Of a DNA stretch of 64,000 nt, positions 22,400 to 33,769 are shown one piece after another. The DNA is from Rhyacophila brunnea. Taxonomy: Eukaryota; Arthropoda; Insecta; Trichoptera; Rhyacophilidae. The notes below the pieces were generated by a model that did no database searches, had not been told where the DNA came from, and was given only the letters and a program-made list of their open reading frames with translations. Within the stretch, counting starts at the first letter, position 1, and each line of letters starts with the position of its first letter. The stretch is taken from NCBI GenBank assembly GCA_022495005.1, contig JAGYXB010002038.1, forward strand, positions 62,001 to 126,000, read 5' to 3'. The position numbers and the translations under genes are program-made.

Positions 22400-25300
22400 T
22401 AACTAGATCCGACGAATTGATAATGACAAACAACGAAAAGCAGGCTCACCGCATAAACTAAGTATAGGTACCTACTGTCTCTGGTCAGTTTGGCCACATT
22501 AGTAGTAGTGTTTCTAATCCCGATTCCGTTCGACTATTTCCAATACAAATTTAGTGTGTTGTTATTGTAAATCCTTCAGAAGTTCGGATCTATATTTCTT
22601 CGCCCACAGTGCCTATCTCGAAGGATTTTTTTGTCTCATCAGACTCTCCACTTGAATAATCAATCGGCTCACGTAGTTATGGTAATGTATTGTGGGATTT
22701 AGATTGGACAAGTCATGTTTTTGGCTCAGTGGAACCTCAGATTATTTTATTTATTGAACAAGTTAGTATCTTTGAAACATCCATTACGTATTGCTAACAA
22801 TGTGTATATGTCATTCTTCAACGTTTGAGATTAATTACGTGCGATAACAACATTGTATATTTTCGAATAGTGACATTGAAAAAAAAACCAAGTTCGTTAC
22901 TGTATATCCAATAAGATAAATTACGATGCGATAATCGGTAAAGCAAATAAAAATTTAAACAACAACTAAAATTGAAAAATTATCACTACTAAGGAATACA
23001 ATGAACCCAACACCGCTTTGTTATAAGTTAAAATATTATAGAGATGTCGATGTCATTATCGGTGTCCGGAATATTCTTCGCCCACAATTCTTCGACGCAT
23101 CAATTATTGTAAAAAAAATATTTTCAATAAAATCGTGATTGTTTTCATTGGCAATGGCCATAAATACAGTATTCACAAATATATACTGTGATCAATGTTG
23201 CCAATCTGTCAATAAAAATACACGCCAAATATCCTAATGAAATAAGCTAGTTGTCAGAAAAAATACTAGATTTCTAAAAAATAATAAAATTTAATGAATT
23301 TTCATAATTATTATCCAGATTATTTTTACGAGAATAACGATTCTATTTATTAATAAAATTACGACATACATACTTCTTTATAGCACCATAAAATATTGTG
23401 TAGTAATTCAACATTGTCAGTAATTGAATTAACTTTTTGTTATTTGACGAATAATCCACAAGACTTAAGAATGTAACATTCTTTTTATCGAACATACAAT
23501 ATAATTTTGAAAACACTTCTGATAAAATATTATAATGAGTACGTATAACCAATAGAAAAAATCTTTTTTGAAAAAAAATACGACACCCAGCAGGAATCGA
23601 ATCTGCGTCTCTCGGGTTTCGCGCCCACGCTCATTGACCACAATGCTATAGGTATCCTATCTAATTGCGACATTTTTAACTTATGGCTCTGAAGCGCTTC
23701 CAAATCGAGTTACTATCGGCGATCGGCTTTTGTATTTTAAATCAAAGTAGGTATTATTTTAATTACTAATCGACGTCACTTCAAATTTTTTTTGTTGTAA
23801 CTTGAACTTGCTAATAATATTATTAATAACTATTTTTTTATTTAACGAATAATTCATAAGATTTAAGAATGTAACATTTTTTCTATTGAACATACATAAT
23901 AATGTGAAATAAGTACTAAGTAGGTAGGTACATATTGTGTTTTATTTTATAAAATTTAATACATTAAAGAAAGTAAAAAATTATGTAAGTACTTAATATT
24001 TATTTTATTGGTAAGATGTCATATTCATTTTCAAGAAAATCCACAGTATGAGATTTTTTGAGCTGTGTGTCACATTGTAAAACGCTCAATTTAACACTAT
24101 ATGGCAGATGCGATTTTTTCAAGGTAGATAGTTGCTACAAAATGCTAGATCTGGCAAGAAATTCGCCAAGTTGGCAACGCTGCCAGCGATTTGTTTGTCT
24201 GAAATAATGACAATACGAATCCAATGTACTTATGTAAGTAGCTACTTGTTGTTTTCATTTTAAGGCATCTTATTGTTATGCTGTTACCATGCAAGCCACA
24301 ATATTCCGATCCACGCTTCAAGCACCTACATTTCTTTTATGGCGGAGCGTTCATTTAATTTTAATACATTTCATTATCTCTCATTGCTATTTTGAACAAA
24401 ACTAACTACACGAGGGCACGCCGAGTCGTCTATTATTATTTACTGCTGTGTTTGTTTCAATATGCGAACGTATTAATTTTCTGCCAGTGTGAGTGCGTAT
24501 TTATGTATGTTAATTTAAATCTGTTTCAGGTGTGTGGATTTATTTAATTTATTTATACATACTGAATAAAATTGTGTCAGGGAAGTGTCTATTATTTTCT
24601 TGAGCAAAAGAGGATTTTTTTTTTTATTTTAAGTATACGATCGGTAGCTCGTGATAGTTACCTATGTGAAAAGGATAAACAGAGAACCCCACATTTTTGA
24701 AAACTAGACAATCTTTCACATTACAGTGATTCTTTGTACACATTTTCTTTGTGTGTGTTTTTGATTGCCTGCCAATATATTTCCTGGTGAAAACCCATCA
24801 AGATATACAATACAAAATGAAGGAGCAGTTCTACTGGTTGTTATTTTATATATTATGAGAAAAAAATCACCTACATATTTTAAAATTAGTACTTATTTTA
24901 GTAAGTACACAAGTTCTTACATTAAAAATACTTTTATATTTTTGATTTTGTCAAGATTTTCGAAATTTTCCTCCATAAACCATCACATACTCAAGTGTAC
25001 ACACACATAAATTCACAAGTCTATTATAAAACTATTAAGTACCTATCAATAACGCTTAATATTTGGATTTGAGTCCCTTTTTTATATTCTTGAATAGTTT
25101 GACATCACCGTAATAATTTTAATACGTTACCTGCACAACTGGATATTTCGTCTTATATTGTATAATGGAGGATGCATAAAGTCTTCAGCAAGAAATAAAA
25201 TTGTCCCCTCGGTCAATTTTCCGTGAACCTCTAGCTCTAGTATTTCAAAAAAATATTATATGCAAGTACCTAAATGCATTAATTTATCGATAGAATTGGA

Positions 25301-25928
25301 TTTGATTCATTGGTTTTCAGGTGAAACAATTTTCAACAGATTTTACTTGAATAAGCAAAAATAAAACCACCAATCTACCCTATGTAGTAGTTAGTGTCTA
25401 TTGAAAATCAAAACCATACAGGTGATTTTTCGTTACGTTCAACTACATTTCAACAATTTAAATTTTAACTCGTAAAATAATCATATCAAAAGAAGTTTCT
25501 TATACTTTTTCACGTCTTAACGCTTAAACAATGAATGCATCACGCCATTATATCAAATTCAGATTGCATTGTGAATTCCATTATTTTAGCCAGGGACACA
25601 CCAAGTGGGAGTACGCAGCACCCGAGTGGCAGGTTTCAGGGATCGATAAAATCTGCGGGGGAAAAAAATATATTAATGATACTACCTAGGTACTAGAAAT
25701 ATATTGCATTTAACAGTCACAAAGTTTGAAGGGGAATTTTTCCCCATTTTTATTAGTGAATATTGAAAAAAGGTGTATTAGTCGTATATAGATAAATTTT
25801 TAATTTTTTTCAAACTTATATAAATATTTATGATTCAATGAGACTGGCATTTTTTGGTTGGCATCCGGGTGGCAACCACCCTTAGCGCAACTCTAGTTTT
25901 AGCTCTGGTGAATAGTAGCTATGGCTTA
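22400..25928. other. Mostly unrecognised AT-rich DNA with one tRNA-like relic
   Basis: Only short ORFs without domains and AT-rich sequence. The exception is the tRNA-like fragment at about 23583. TTGCCAA words at 23200 and 24172 are inverted relative to each other, but they lack matching flanks and were not accepted as an element. Confidence 0.45.
23583..23655 (-). repeat. tRNA-like fragment (SINE head or tRNA pseudogene)
   Basis: The minus strand reads GATTCGATTCCTGCTGGGTG near 23585-23605, a B-box-like GATTCGATTCC. It is preceded by AATGAGCGTGGGCGCGAAAC. No complete cloverleaf with an intact acceptor stem was confirmed by eye, so it is best called a relic. Confidence 0.4.
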
Positions 25929-26440
25929 CAACAGTTGATCCCACAGAACAGTTTAATTTTAATAAATAGAATTCCGATAGGCTCAATACACTGCATTTTG
26001 AAGCAGAGTTTTGTGTGTTGCAACTTTCAAATACATTTGAATGAGTATAATGTTTGAGGCTTTCACGGTTATTTTTTATCGTAATATATTCTTAGGTTTT
26101 CACCGTGTCTCCTTCTTCCTTCTTTACTCGACGTTTCGGGCTCGTTGCAGAGGCCATTATCAAGAGATATCTTGATATATAATGGCCTCTGCAACGAGCC
26201 CGAAACGTCGAGTAAAGAAGGAAGAAGGAGACACGGTGAAAACCCAAGAATATACTACGATTTGAATGAGTGTCAGTGAATAAACCGAGAGCTGATTGTA
26301 TTAATAATTATTAACACGTATTTAAGTTTATCCCATATTCTTCAACACTCGTCATTGGTCACCTGTTACTCCACACCCGTTAGTTATTTCAGTTCCCATT
26401 ATTTCTGAATCCTCTGGTTGATCCATACTAATAGAGAGAA
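25929..26440 (+). repeat. Interspersed repeat B, copy 1, split by a palindromic insertion
   Basis: Shares CAGAACAG, TTCCGATAGGCT, GTTGCAAC(T/C)TTCAAATACA and, after the insertion, ATTGAATGAGCGTCAGTG-like sequence, ACACGTATTTAAG, ACTCTTCCACACTC-like sequence, ACACCCGTT and TTTCAGTTCCCATTATTT with copies at 35770-36090 (minus) and 50548-50915 (plus). The 26047-26259 palindromic unit interrupts it with a 12-bp TSD. There is no coding capacity; class unknown. Confidence 0.75.
26047..26259. mobile_element. Palindromic 213-bp insertion, Penelope/hammerhead-like
   Basis: The 12-mer ATTTGAATGAGT flanks the insertion at 26035-26046 and 26260-26271. Inside, 83-nt arms (26078-26160 and 26179-26261, overlapping the right TSD by two bases) are reverse complements with two mismatches around an 18-nt loop. 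On the plus strand the right arm reads ATAATGGCCTCTGCAACGAG, then CCCGAAACGTCGAGTAAAG. TTGATA lies just before it. The order (C/T)TGATA, hairpin, CGAAAC is that of the hammerhead-ribozyme core found in Penelope-like retroelements. Here the core is degenerate: it departs from CUGAUGA and stem II has a mismatch. A head-to-head partial dimer is plausible for such elements (inference). Confidence 0.6.
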
Positions 26441-28843
26441 ACTTTCATATAATTATACCAAAATTTAATTTATTTTGGTGTGGTACAAAATATTCATATT
26501 TTGGTAACCTCTGCCATCGTATGCTTTATAGTTTAATCTGGTATTGGTTAGGCATAAGCTACCAACCAAAGTTGTTTGTCAGAATATTAGAAAAAAGTGC
26601 TGATGATCTCATGCCTTGATAAAAAATGAGTTCAACAAAAAACAAGCTGTGGGATGTTCGCTCGTTTATTTTTCCATTTGTTTCTTACAGTTGACCTGTC
26701 AAAAATAATGCTTTTTACCACAATATTACCCAGCCATATTGCGCGTTCAGTTATCTGTTATATTATTATGTACGTATTTTCAAACCCAACCAGGCAGGCT
26801 GAGAGGTCATCCGAGAAATTATCGAATACAGGTATTGTTATAGCGTTTTACGATACTCTCTTAAAAGTTTATCTAGGTAGGTATATATATTTTTTACTGT
26901 TTCCTAAATATAATACTCAGAAGAGAGAAAATGGTTGCCAACAGAAAACATTTGCCATATTTATACCATACATTATTTTAATAGTTTAGAACTAAGTTGG
27001 CGACTTTTCTGTGCCAAATCCCTCCAACCTCACAGAATTATCACTTCATTTGTATTACAGCTTTCACTCATTGTCATTCGTTGTCATTCATAACACTTTT
27101 TGTATATAAGTACCCGTGGTCCAATAATAACAGTGTGTATGTATTGTTATTAATTAATGAACTATTATCACTAGTGAAAATCTATCAGTGGGTATTTGAA
27201 TTTTGTTCATCTTCAGTATTATTGGTACCTACTGAGCAAAAAATATTATATTTTACCTTTTTATAATACACGAATAATACTTTATAATACTTTATAATAC
27301 TTATAATAATTTTATAATACTTTTTATTTTACACGAAAAAAGGACAACAGACATTTAAATAGATATTTAAAAAATATAATGACTAACCGCGATTCGAACT
27401 TGGACTAGAAAATTATACTGTCGTTATAGTTAGGCGTTTTAACCGTGAAACTAATTGGCATCGAGTCCAGCACCCCTAAATGAATATATATATATTTACA
27501 AAAATTACATTGCTGTAAATAACGAAGGGCCCCTTAGGCTTAAATACTTACAGCCTCCGGGATGTATGTTATATGGTATAGTAAATGACACTGATTTTAA
27601 CATTGCATGCATGAAATGTTTGAAACTATTTGGAGCCTTTTTTGATTATATTAGTCTATTATTATACCTATTAGTTAACCACCTAGTATGGAGTCTTCGC
27701 CACATATGATCGTATTACTCCGTTCCCCAATTAGATACTTTAGTCTTAGATTAAGTTCAATTATTTGGTATTATTAAATTTTATTCATCGCGTAGGTACA
27801 GTTTTTTTGCTAATAGAAAAACATAAGCACCGCCTGAATAATTCATTATTTAAATTTGAAGATACCCATATAATTTGTAAAGAAAAAATATTTTATAACA
27901 TGTATTTAGACTTAACTTACTTCATGGATTAATTTGTGAATACCATTTAACGAAATACAGAAATAATTTTATAAAAGTTAATGTATTTTGATGGTTATAT
28001 TTTGTTATCCAAAGTCCAAAAACTAGTGCCATGTATTTTAAATTGTATAGAATCTATATATTTATTCAGTCTTTATTTCTTTACATTACTTACAAAATAA
28101 AATTGTTAAAGAGTTTTTTTAGTAATAGGTATTTACTTAATTACTTCTTAATAGGTTTGCACAAATAATTATGAAAATAAACAGTATTCACCTACTTTTT
28201 GTAAATAAACGTAAGTAATATGCAGTTTGCATAAAATTATCTCCAGTGTAGGCGGCGGAGAGGTTTTAGCAGGAAGGTAAAAATAAATAAGACATAGACG
28301 TGCGAATAAATATTTTTATTGAAGGTGCCAGCTATTTTGGATATCGATGTATTTGCCATCAACATTAAATATTATTTATAAGTCATTGAAGATCCACAAT
28401 GTCCAAAACAACTTATTATTGCGTTAATTATTCTAATCACACAAATGGTCAGTAGTCACACTTCTTCTCGTTAGATTGTTGGATTTTGTTTGATTAATAT
28501 TAACTTCGAGTAGAGGCATTACATGAGAATAAAACACACCTACACATCCATTAATTTACTAGATAAAATATCATTTTATGATGTTCGGAACACCGTGACC
28601 GTGTCAAAAATTGTTTTACAGTCAATAGACATAAGATTACACACCTATCACTATTGAGCAAATTAGAAATTTGAAGTCACCATCAATCGTTCAATGTAAT
28701 TATTATAAAGCAAGTACATACACACACATATATATATAGGTATATATTATATTAAAATAAACTCATAATATTTTGATTATAAATAATATAAATGAAAATA
28801 ATTTCATTAAGGAATATTGCAGGACGTTGTATTAACATATTTT
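26441..28843. other. Mostly unrecognised AT-rich DNA
   Basis: Short ORFs (for example 26654-26989 and 26997-27266, both plus) lack domains and have AT-driven compositions. TTTATAATAC is tandemly repeated around 27276-27325. One tRNA-like relic lies at 27377-27465. Confidence 0.45.
27377..27465 (-). repeat. tRNA-like fragment (SINE head or tRNA pseudogene)
   Basis: The minus strand reads AATTAGTTTCACGGTTAAAAC (A-box-like TAGTTTCACGGTTAA), then AGTTCGAATCGCGGTTAGT (B-box-like AGTTCGAATC). Spacing is roughly that of a tRNA gene with a long variable region. The stems are not complementary enough for a functional tRNA call. Confidence 0.45.
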
Positions 28844-29009
28844 GTTTTTACGACAAATGGGTGTTAGCCAGTTGCTTAACAAATGAAGTCCATACGCTGA
28901 CTCCAAACGCAAATTGAAAAATAAATTATGTGTCCAGATCCAAGAGTCTAACCTAGGATCCAGACCATTATAAACTGAAACCTAAGTCGCTCGGCCATCG
29001 CAGTCGTGT
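28844..29009 (-). repeat. tRNA-derived SINE, diverged copy
   Basis: Aligns with the 8095-8307 SINE: TTTTTACGACAAATGGGTGTTAGCCA, CAAATTGAAAAATAAATTATGTGTCCAGATCC and TCGGCCATCGC. Its B box is damaged (the region reads CCTAGGATCCAGACC on the plus strand). The distal GATCCTATTAGGATC end is missing. Confidence 0.75.
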
Positions 29010-29317
29010 ATAAGTGGTTTTACTAACCATTTTTATTCTGTCTATCAAAATTTCATATCTTGGAAGTACTTCTTTAGAAATAAAAATTGACCCAAAATTA
29101 ACACTAGTGTAGGCCAACGCCCAAGAAGCCAATATAGTCAGGCCGTGACATAAAACTGTAAACTGTAATGTAAGTGCTAGGATAATATTTCGAATGTAAT
29201 TTAGTGCCACAGCCTGAATATAGTCACCCTTGATGTGGGTATGTTTTTCAAGATAAAGATATTTCTTAATTTCTCCATTGAAATAATTGGGTAGTTATAG
29301 CTAAAGCTACTTGGTAC

Positions 29318-29844
29318 TAGAGTTGGGTATTTCCCGAGAAAATCTCAATCTCGAGATTCGGGTTTCCAGAAAAGAATTCTTAAGAATTCTCGAGAAATCG
29401 GGAAATTTGAAAAAAAAAACTGTAAATATCCTAAAATCGGTGAAAAAACAAACAGATTCCAAAAAAATATGATTTTTTATCTATGTATGAAGAGAAACAA
29501 AATAGAAGGGAAACAAAACTAGTTCAAAACATTATTTATAAAATAGAATTTCAAAAAACACAGACTGTCAATCGCTGCGTCTGACAATCGCGTACGCTTT
29601 TGAGACACAAAATTCCCTGATGTTGCAAAAATTGCGCTCGTTTTGAGTCGTCGTTGGCTTAATTGTATTAAATGGATCAGTCCTTGAATTTTATGTTTTC
29701 TGTCCACTTTTTCCATATAGAAAATCGTGTTTTCAATTAATATTTGATAATAAAGATTACCTGATAAAAGTATCTCGAGATCCGGTATTTCCCGAAATGT
29801 TAAAAATTTCAATGCTCGAGATTCGGGATGGAAACCCAACTCCA
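29318..29844 (-). mobile_element. hAT deletion derivative with dimerization-domain remnant, 527 bp
   Basis: Starts TAGAGTTGGGTATTTCCCGA and ends CCCAACTCCA, with long palindromic subterminal blocks rich in TCTCGAGA and TTCGGG. The flanks CTTGGTAC (29310-29317) and ATTGGTAC (29845-29852) match at 6 of 8 positions including TTGGTAC as a 7-mer, which fits a worn 8-bp hAT TSD. A minus-strand frame reads ATSGNFVSQKRTRLSDAAID followed by SLCFLKFYF. This is the C-terminal hAT dimerization block, usually 'SERxFSxxGNxVxxKRxRLSxxxVxxLxFLK'. The catalytic D, D and E region is absent, so it is non-autonomous. The second copy is at 48581-49184. Confidence 0.85.
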
Positions 29845-29859
29845 ATTGGTACTTCACTG

Positions 29860-31200
29860 GATTAGAGTAATAGAAAAAGAAGTCAATTGAATTTCTAAAT
29901 CCACTTCCGAGGTTACTTGCTTTTAATTTTATTATTCATTAGTATTCTTATGATAACATCTTACGTTAAATATTGAAACAACTAGGTAAGTAGGTATTCA
30001 ATAGGTACGTTTCCTGTCCTTTATGCATATTTTAATAAATATATATTTAATGCATAACATTCATTTCAGATTTTATGATAGATGACTGTATTTTGATAAG
30101 GAAAACGTAGTCATATACAATATATTATGGTAGGTATCTAATTTTCATGTAATTTGCTTGTATGTCCTTATGGTTTTCATCAAAGAAATAATGTTAGAAA
30201 TTTATTTCTTACACACTAAAAACACAATAGTATGCTGTCTTCTAGAAAAACATGAAATTCTTATATTTATAACCACGTATTTGTATACTCATAAAGTTCA
30301 TATGAACTGAATATGCAATAATGATGTTGGACACGTGTCCGAAAGTTTGTACGTATGCAGTAAGCCGTATGACAGTTCACCTTGAGCTGCTGTATCGGGG
30401 AAATAGTATATCAGATTCATATCTAAATAAATCATAAAAAATATGTAGATAATTAAATAAAAAATACCTATAAGCAATCAAAATTCTGATTGATTTAAAA
30501 TTAGGTTATCAAGTGGGTTCTAGGAAGTATCAAGTCCTACCTATAAAATATATATTAACGATGACAGCGTTATTATCAGAGTTTTGATACCAATCAATAT
30601 CAAATTATTGTTCTTACCGAATTTAATAAAATCGCAACACCACTATCTACAATGCGCCGGGAACAGCGCGTCATTTTTGATCTCAATGCTGTATGGCCAT
30701 CGCTTTCCAGTACGACAACGGTGAAATGTGATGCGGCGAAATGTACTGTACATTTTAGGTGTAACCAATTGGACAATAATGATGCATTTGATTTTTTTAA
30801 CACTACAAAAGGCTATGGGACCCAGTTTCGTAGCGTACTGGTAATGAAACAGTAATAGTAGCAGAAAATAATCTCGGAAACAATCAGGCATTAATAAAAT
30901 CACAATATGGATTGTTACCAGGACTCAAAAATCGTGGTTAAAAACGCATTTATGTTATTATCAAGTCATTGTTCTGTGGGAAAATTCAATTCATTTGTTT
31001 TGAATGCTCTATATTTAAAATATATTATAAGACGTATTCTATTTGTAAATTGGACTTTATCTTTTTCGTATTGGTTTACCTTATAATCGAACACTTCCTG
31101 GCAATATTATACTGCCCTGGCACTTTACAATAGTTCGTAACTAATTTTTGTCTTATACCCTTTCCTTCGTGTGGATTTTACGCAATCTCCTTTCTTTCAA
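29860..31200. other. Non-coding DNA, nothing recognised
   Basis: Overlapping ORFs on both strands at 30600-30903 are short, have no domain and read different frames of the same GC-richer patch. No gene is supported. Confidence 0.45.
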
Positions 31201-31204
31201 CCAT

Positions 31205-32104
31205 GTCCGATCCTAATAGGATCATATGGGCCTCCACAGAGTGGAGGTTTGTATTAACCAAGGCCTGAATAAAAACGATGCATGAGTGCGAGTGAGAAAG
31301 TATTCGGCACCCTTATAATCTCTGCGACACGCGCTAGAGTAAGATAAAAGGTCTACCTATTTTTTAGTTAGTTTCCAAAACTATCGCCGGCAAATCGTGC
31401 TGAATCGCTTCACGCAGCGTCGATAATCTGCGAGTTCATGTTGCTAAATTTGCTATTTTTTGTGTTAAACATAAAGTCAGTGGTAAATATGTTTAGTTAA
31501 TTAAATAGGAAAGGTGGTTCTGCGTGTTGTATTAAAATATGGTAGCCGTACTGATAAGCAAGAAGATGGTATTACGTTTCATAGGTAAGTTGATACATGT
31601 TCGTGACAATTTATTTGGATATTATTATTTATTTTAATATCAGTGACCTAGTGTTTCTTTAAAATAACCTAAATTATGGATATCCTTACCTAATTGGTTG
31701 CATTTTGACCGCTTAAAAATACTATATAACGTAAAAAAATAGAAAATTATATTTTAATTCTGAGCGTCTAGTGCGAGCACTTTGGGCGGGCACTAGCGAA
31801 ATGGTCTATGGTCTCGAACACTTGTAGGCGAATGCGTTCGCTCGCCCACAAACCAAACGCACGGCACGTAGCTTCATTTAGAAATGTAACGGATGGCGTC
31901 TAGATGTATCTATAGTCTATGGTATTAACAGATTTTTTATTTTTACGATAAATGGATGTCAGCCACTTGCTCAACCTATTAGGTCCATACTCTGACTCAT
32001 ACACAAATTGAAAAACAATATGTGTATTTGCCAGACCCAGGATTCGAACCTGGGACCCTCGACTATATAGGCTGGCGTTTAAGCCACGCGGCCATCGTAG
32101 GTGT
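31205..32104 (-). repeat. tRNA-derived SINE copy split by a 663-bp insertion
   Basis: The distal half (GATCCTAATAGGATCATATG and onward to GTTTGTATTAAC) occupies 31205-31258. The body and tRNA head resume at 31922-32104 with GTATTAACAGATTTT, ATGGATGTCAGCCACTTG and a good B box (CAGGATTCGAACCTG on the plus strand). The two halves together align with 8095-8307. The insertion between them is listed separately. Confidence 0.85.
31259..31921. mobile_element. 663-bp insertion in a SINE, 8-bp TSD
   Basis: GTATTAAC is present at 31251-31258 and again at 31922-31929, and the SINE reads continuously if one copy and the insert are removed. An 8-bp TSD fits hAT-like transposition. A TTAA-type TSD (piggyBac) is also compatible, because TTAA lies inside the 8-mer. 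The ends read CCAAGGCCTGAAT and ATAGTCTATGG and form only weak inverted repeats (ACCA at both ends if TTAA is the TSD). No ORF of note. Confidence 0.7.
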
Positions 32105-32318
32105 TTTACGCAATACGGATACTTTTTTTTGCCTCAAAACTTAAAGTATTGTTCGTAGAACTTATATTTTAGTAAAGTCGAAATTGTAATTATATGTTTC
32201 CAAGATTTGTTCAATTTAATATTGTGTTTGTAATTATTCAGAAATTGATAAAAAGAAAAGTTCATTGGATTCCCTATTACTGTGAGTATTGTGACCTCAC
32301 GAATGTAGTGTGTCTTTA

Positions 32319-32471
32319 TGCCGGGTCCACACTGGCAACATGTCGCGCGACAACCTCGTTAAATTTTACGAAAAGTATGATAATTATCGTAAAATTTCTT
32401 TAGCAATTATGATAATTATCGTAAAATTTAACGAGGTTGTCGCGCGACATATTGCCAGTGTGGACCCGGCA
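32319..32471. mobile_element. TTA-flanked foldback MITE, copy A (153 bp)
   Basis: Almost a complete palindrome: TGCCGGGTCCACACTGGCAA, then TGTCGCGCGACAACCTCGTTAAATTTTACGA, returning in reverse to GTGTGGACCCGGCA. TTA flanks both ends (32316-32318 and 32472-32474). A 3-bp TTA TSD suggests the PIF/Harbinger superfamily (inference). Copies B and C are at 35439-35557 and 59407-59557. Confidence 0.75.
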
Positions 32472-32866
32472 TTACGTATAGGTAGTAGGTACGACGGGCC
32501 GTCTATATTATGTATACATGTATCGTATTTTTTTTTTTTTTAAATGACTTAGCATGTTGAAATTCGACATTACAACAGCTTCTTCTTAAGGAAGCACAAT
32601 CGAATAGGATTATTCACCTTAAAAAATGATTTAAATAAATTAACACAATTATTATGAAGTAAAATTTACCTACGCCTTCAAAATTTTTCTGATTATTGTT
32701 TTGTTCAATTTGTAGGTGACTGATTTTGTATTCGATCCTTAGATTATAGAAAAATATAGATAGAGCTATTCCATGTGTTTGTCCTTCAAAACATGCCGAA
32801 CTTTCACGCTTCCTCCGCGACCCTTTCGTGGGTTATTCGAAAATATGTGTGACAGTGTGCGTGTCG

Positions 32867-32949
32867 TAGTGTTGCCAGATATCAATAATTTATTCCAATG
32901 TTATAATTTTACAAGCGATGTTTTTATAAATTATATTATGGTAACACTG
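32867..32949. mobile_element. Very short hAT-type MITE, 83 bp
   Basis: Begins TAGTGTTGCCAGATAT and ends ATATTATGGTAACACTG, inverted repeats close to those of the 2904-3243 MITE (CAGTGTTGCCA). The flanks GCGTGTCG (32859-32866) and GCGTGTTG (32950-32957) agree at 7 of 8 positions. It is probably a heavily deleted member of the same family. Confidence 0.6.
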
Positions 32950-33342
32950 GCGTGTTGGCTATGCACTTGGTAAAACATTACTCACTAAAATCGGCTCATG
33001 CGGAGGGCTTGATTCGATCACTGTGTTTTTGAGATATTTTTCGTGGCTGTGATCATTAAACCACGGAGTCTTGATGGAGACAAATTATAAAAAGAAAACA
33101 AGAAAGTGAGTAGACACGTAAGTGAATTAGATTTCTTTGTGATTTTAATGTTGCCACAACCTTTCAACTGTAAGCAAAGTTGTCGAAAGTGGAACAAGAA
33201 TGTATCAAGATTAGTAGAACAGAAACGTGTCTTTCGACGATGAATATCTGCCACTTGTAGTCGTCTTCAAGTTGCTTAGTCAAGCGGTAGGTATAACACT
33301 TTTTTTTCTTGAGATATATTGAAAATATATATGTTGCAATGT

Positions 33343-33760
33343 AAGACAAAAATAGTGCACACTAAATTTCGTTATTTGTTTGTTTGCATTGAACTAAAAA
33401 TATAATTTGCAAATTGTGGTGGTAGTTAGATTTTAAAATTCAATTAAACCCTGCCTAACCAAGCTATTATAGTTTAGGTATATTATTGGCGATTTGGCAA
33501 AAATAGTGCACACTTTTTAGTCATGCTTTATTGTTTTCGTAGAATTAAGAATACATATTACAGATAATAAATAGTCTAGTTCTATCTATAAAATAATTTA
33601 TAATTATTTAATTGGGTTTAATTGAATTTTAAAAGCTAACAAATATTGTATTTACATTTCAGCCATAGTTCAATGAAAACAAAAACTTTGACTGACAAAG
33701 CTTAGTGTGGAATATTGGTGTCGGATCTTAACTGTATAGGTACTTCCACCCTTTGTAACT
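33343..33760. mobile_element. Inverted-repeat MITE related to the 57278 element
   Basis: The phrase TTTTAAAATTCAATTAAACCC (33430-33450) is mirrored by GGGTTTAATTGAATTTTAAAA (33613-33633). CATTGAACTA at 33389 is mirrored by TAGTTCAATG at 33665. The right side contains GTCGGATCTTAACTGT and ends in CTTCCACCCTTT, close to the inner and outer parts of the 57278-58203 element. AAAAATAGTGCACACT occurs twice (33347 and 33498). Outer boundaries and TSD are not resolved. Confidence 0.5.
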
Positions 33761-33769
33761 GCAGTATGT

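Noticed and set aside
23194..24182. Possible hAT element with TTGCCAA inverted ends
   Set aside because: The flanking 8-mers do not match and similarity does not extend beyond the short core.
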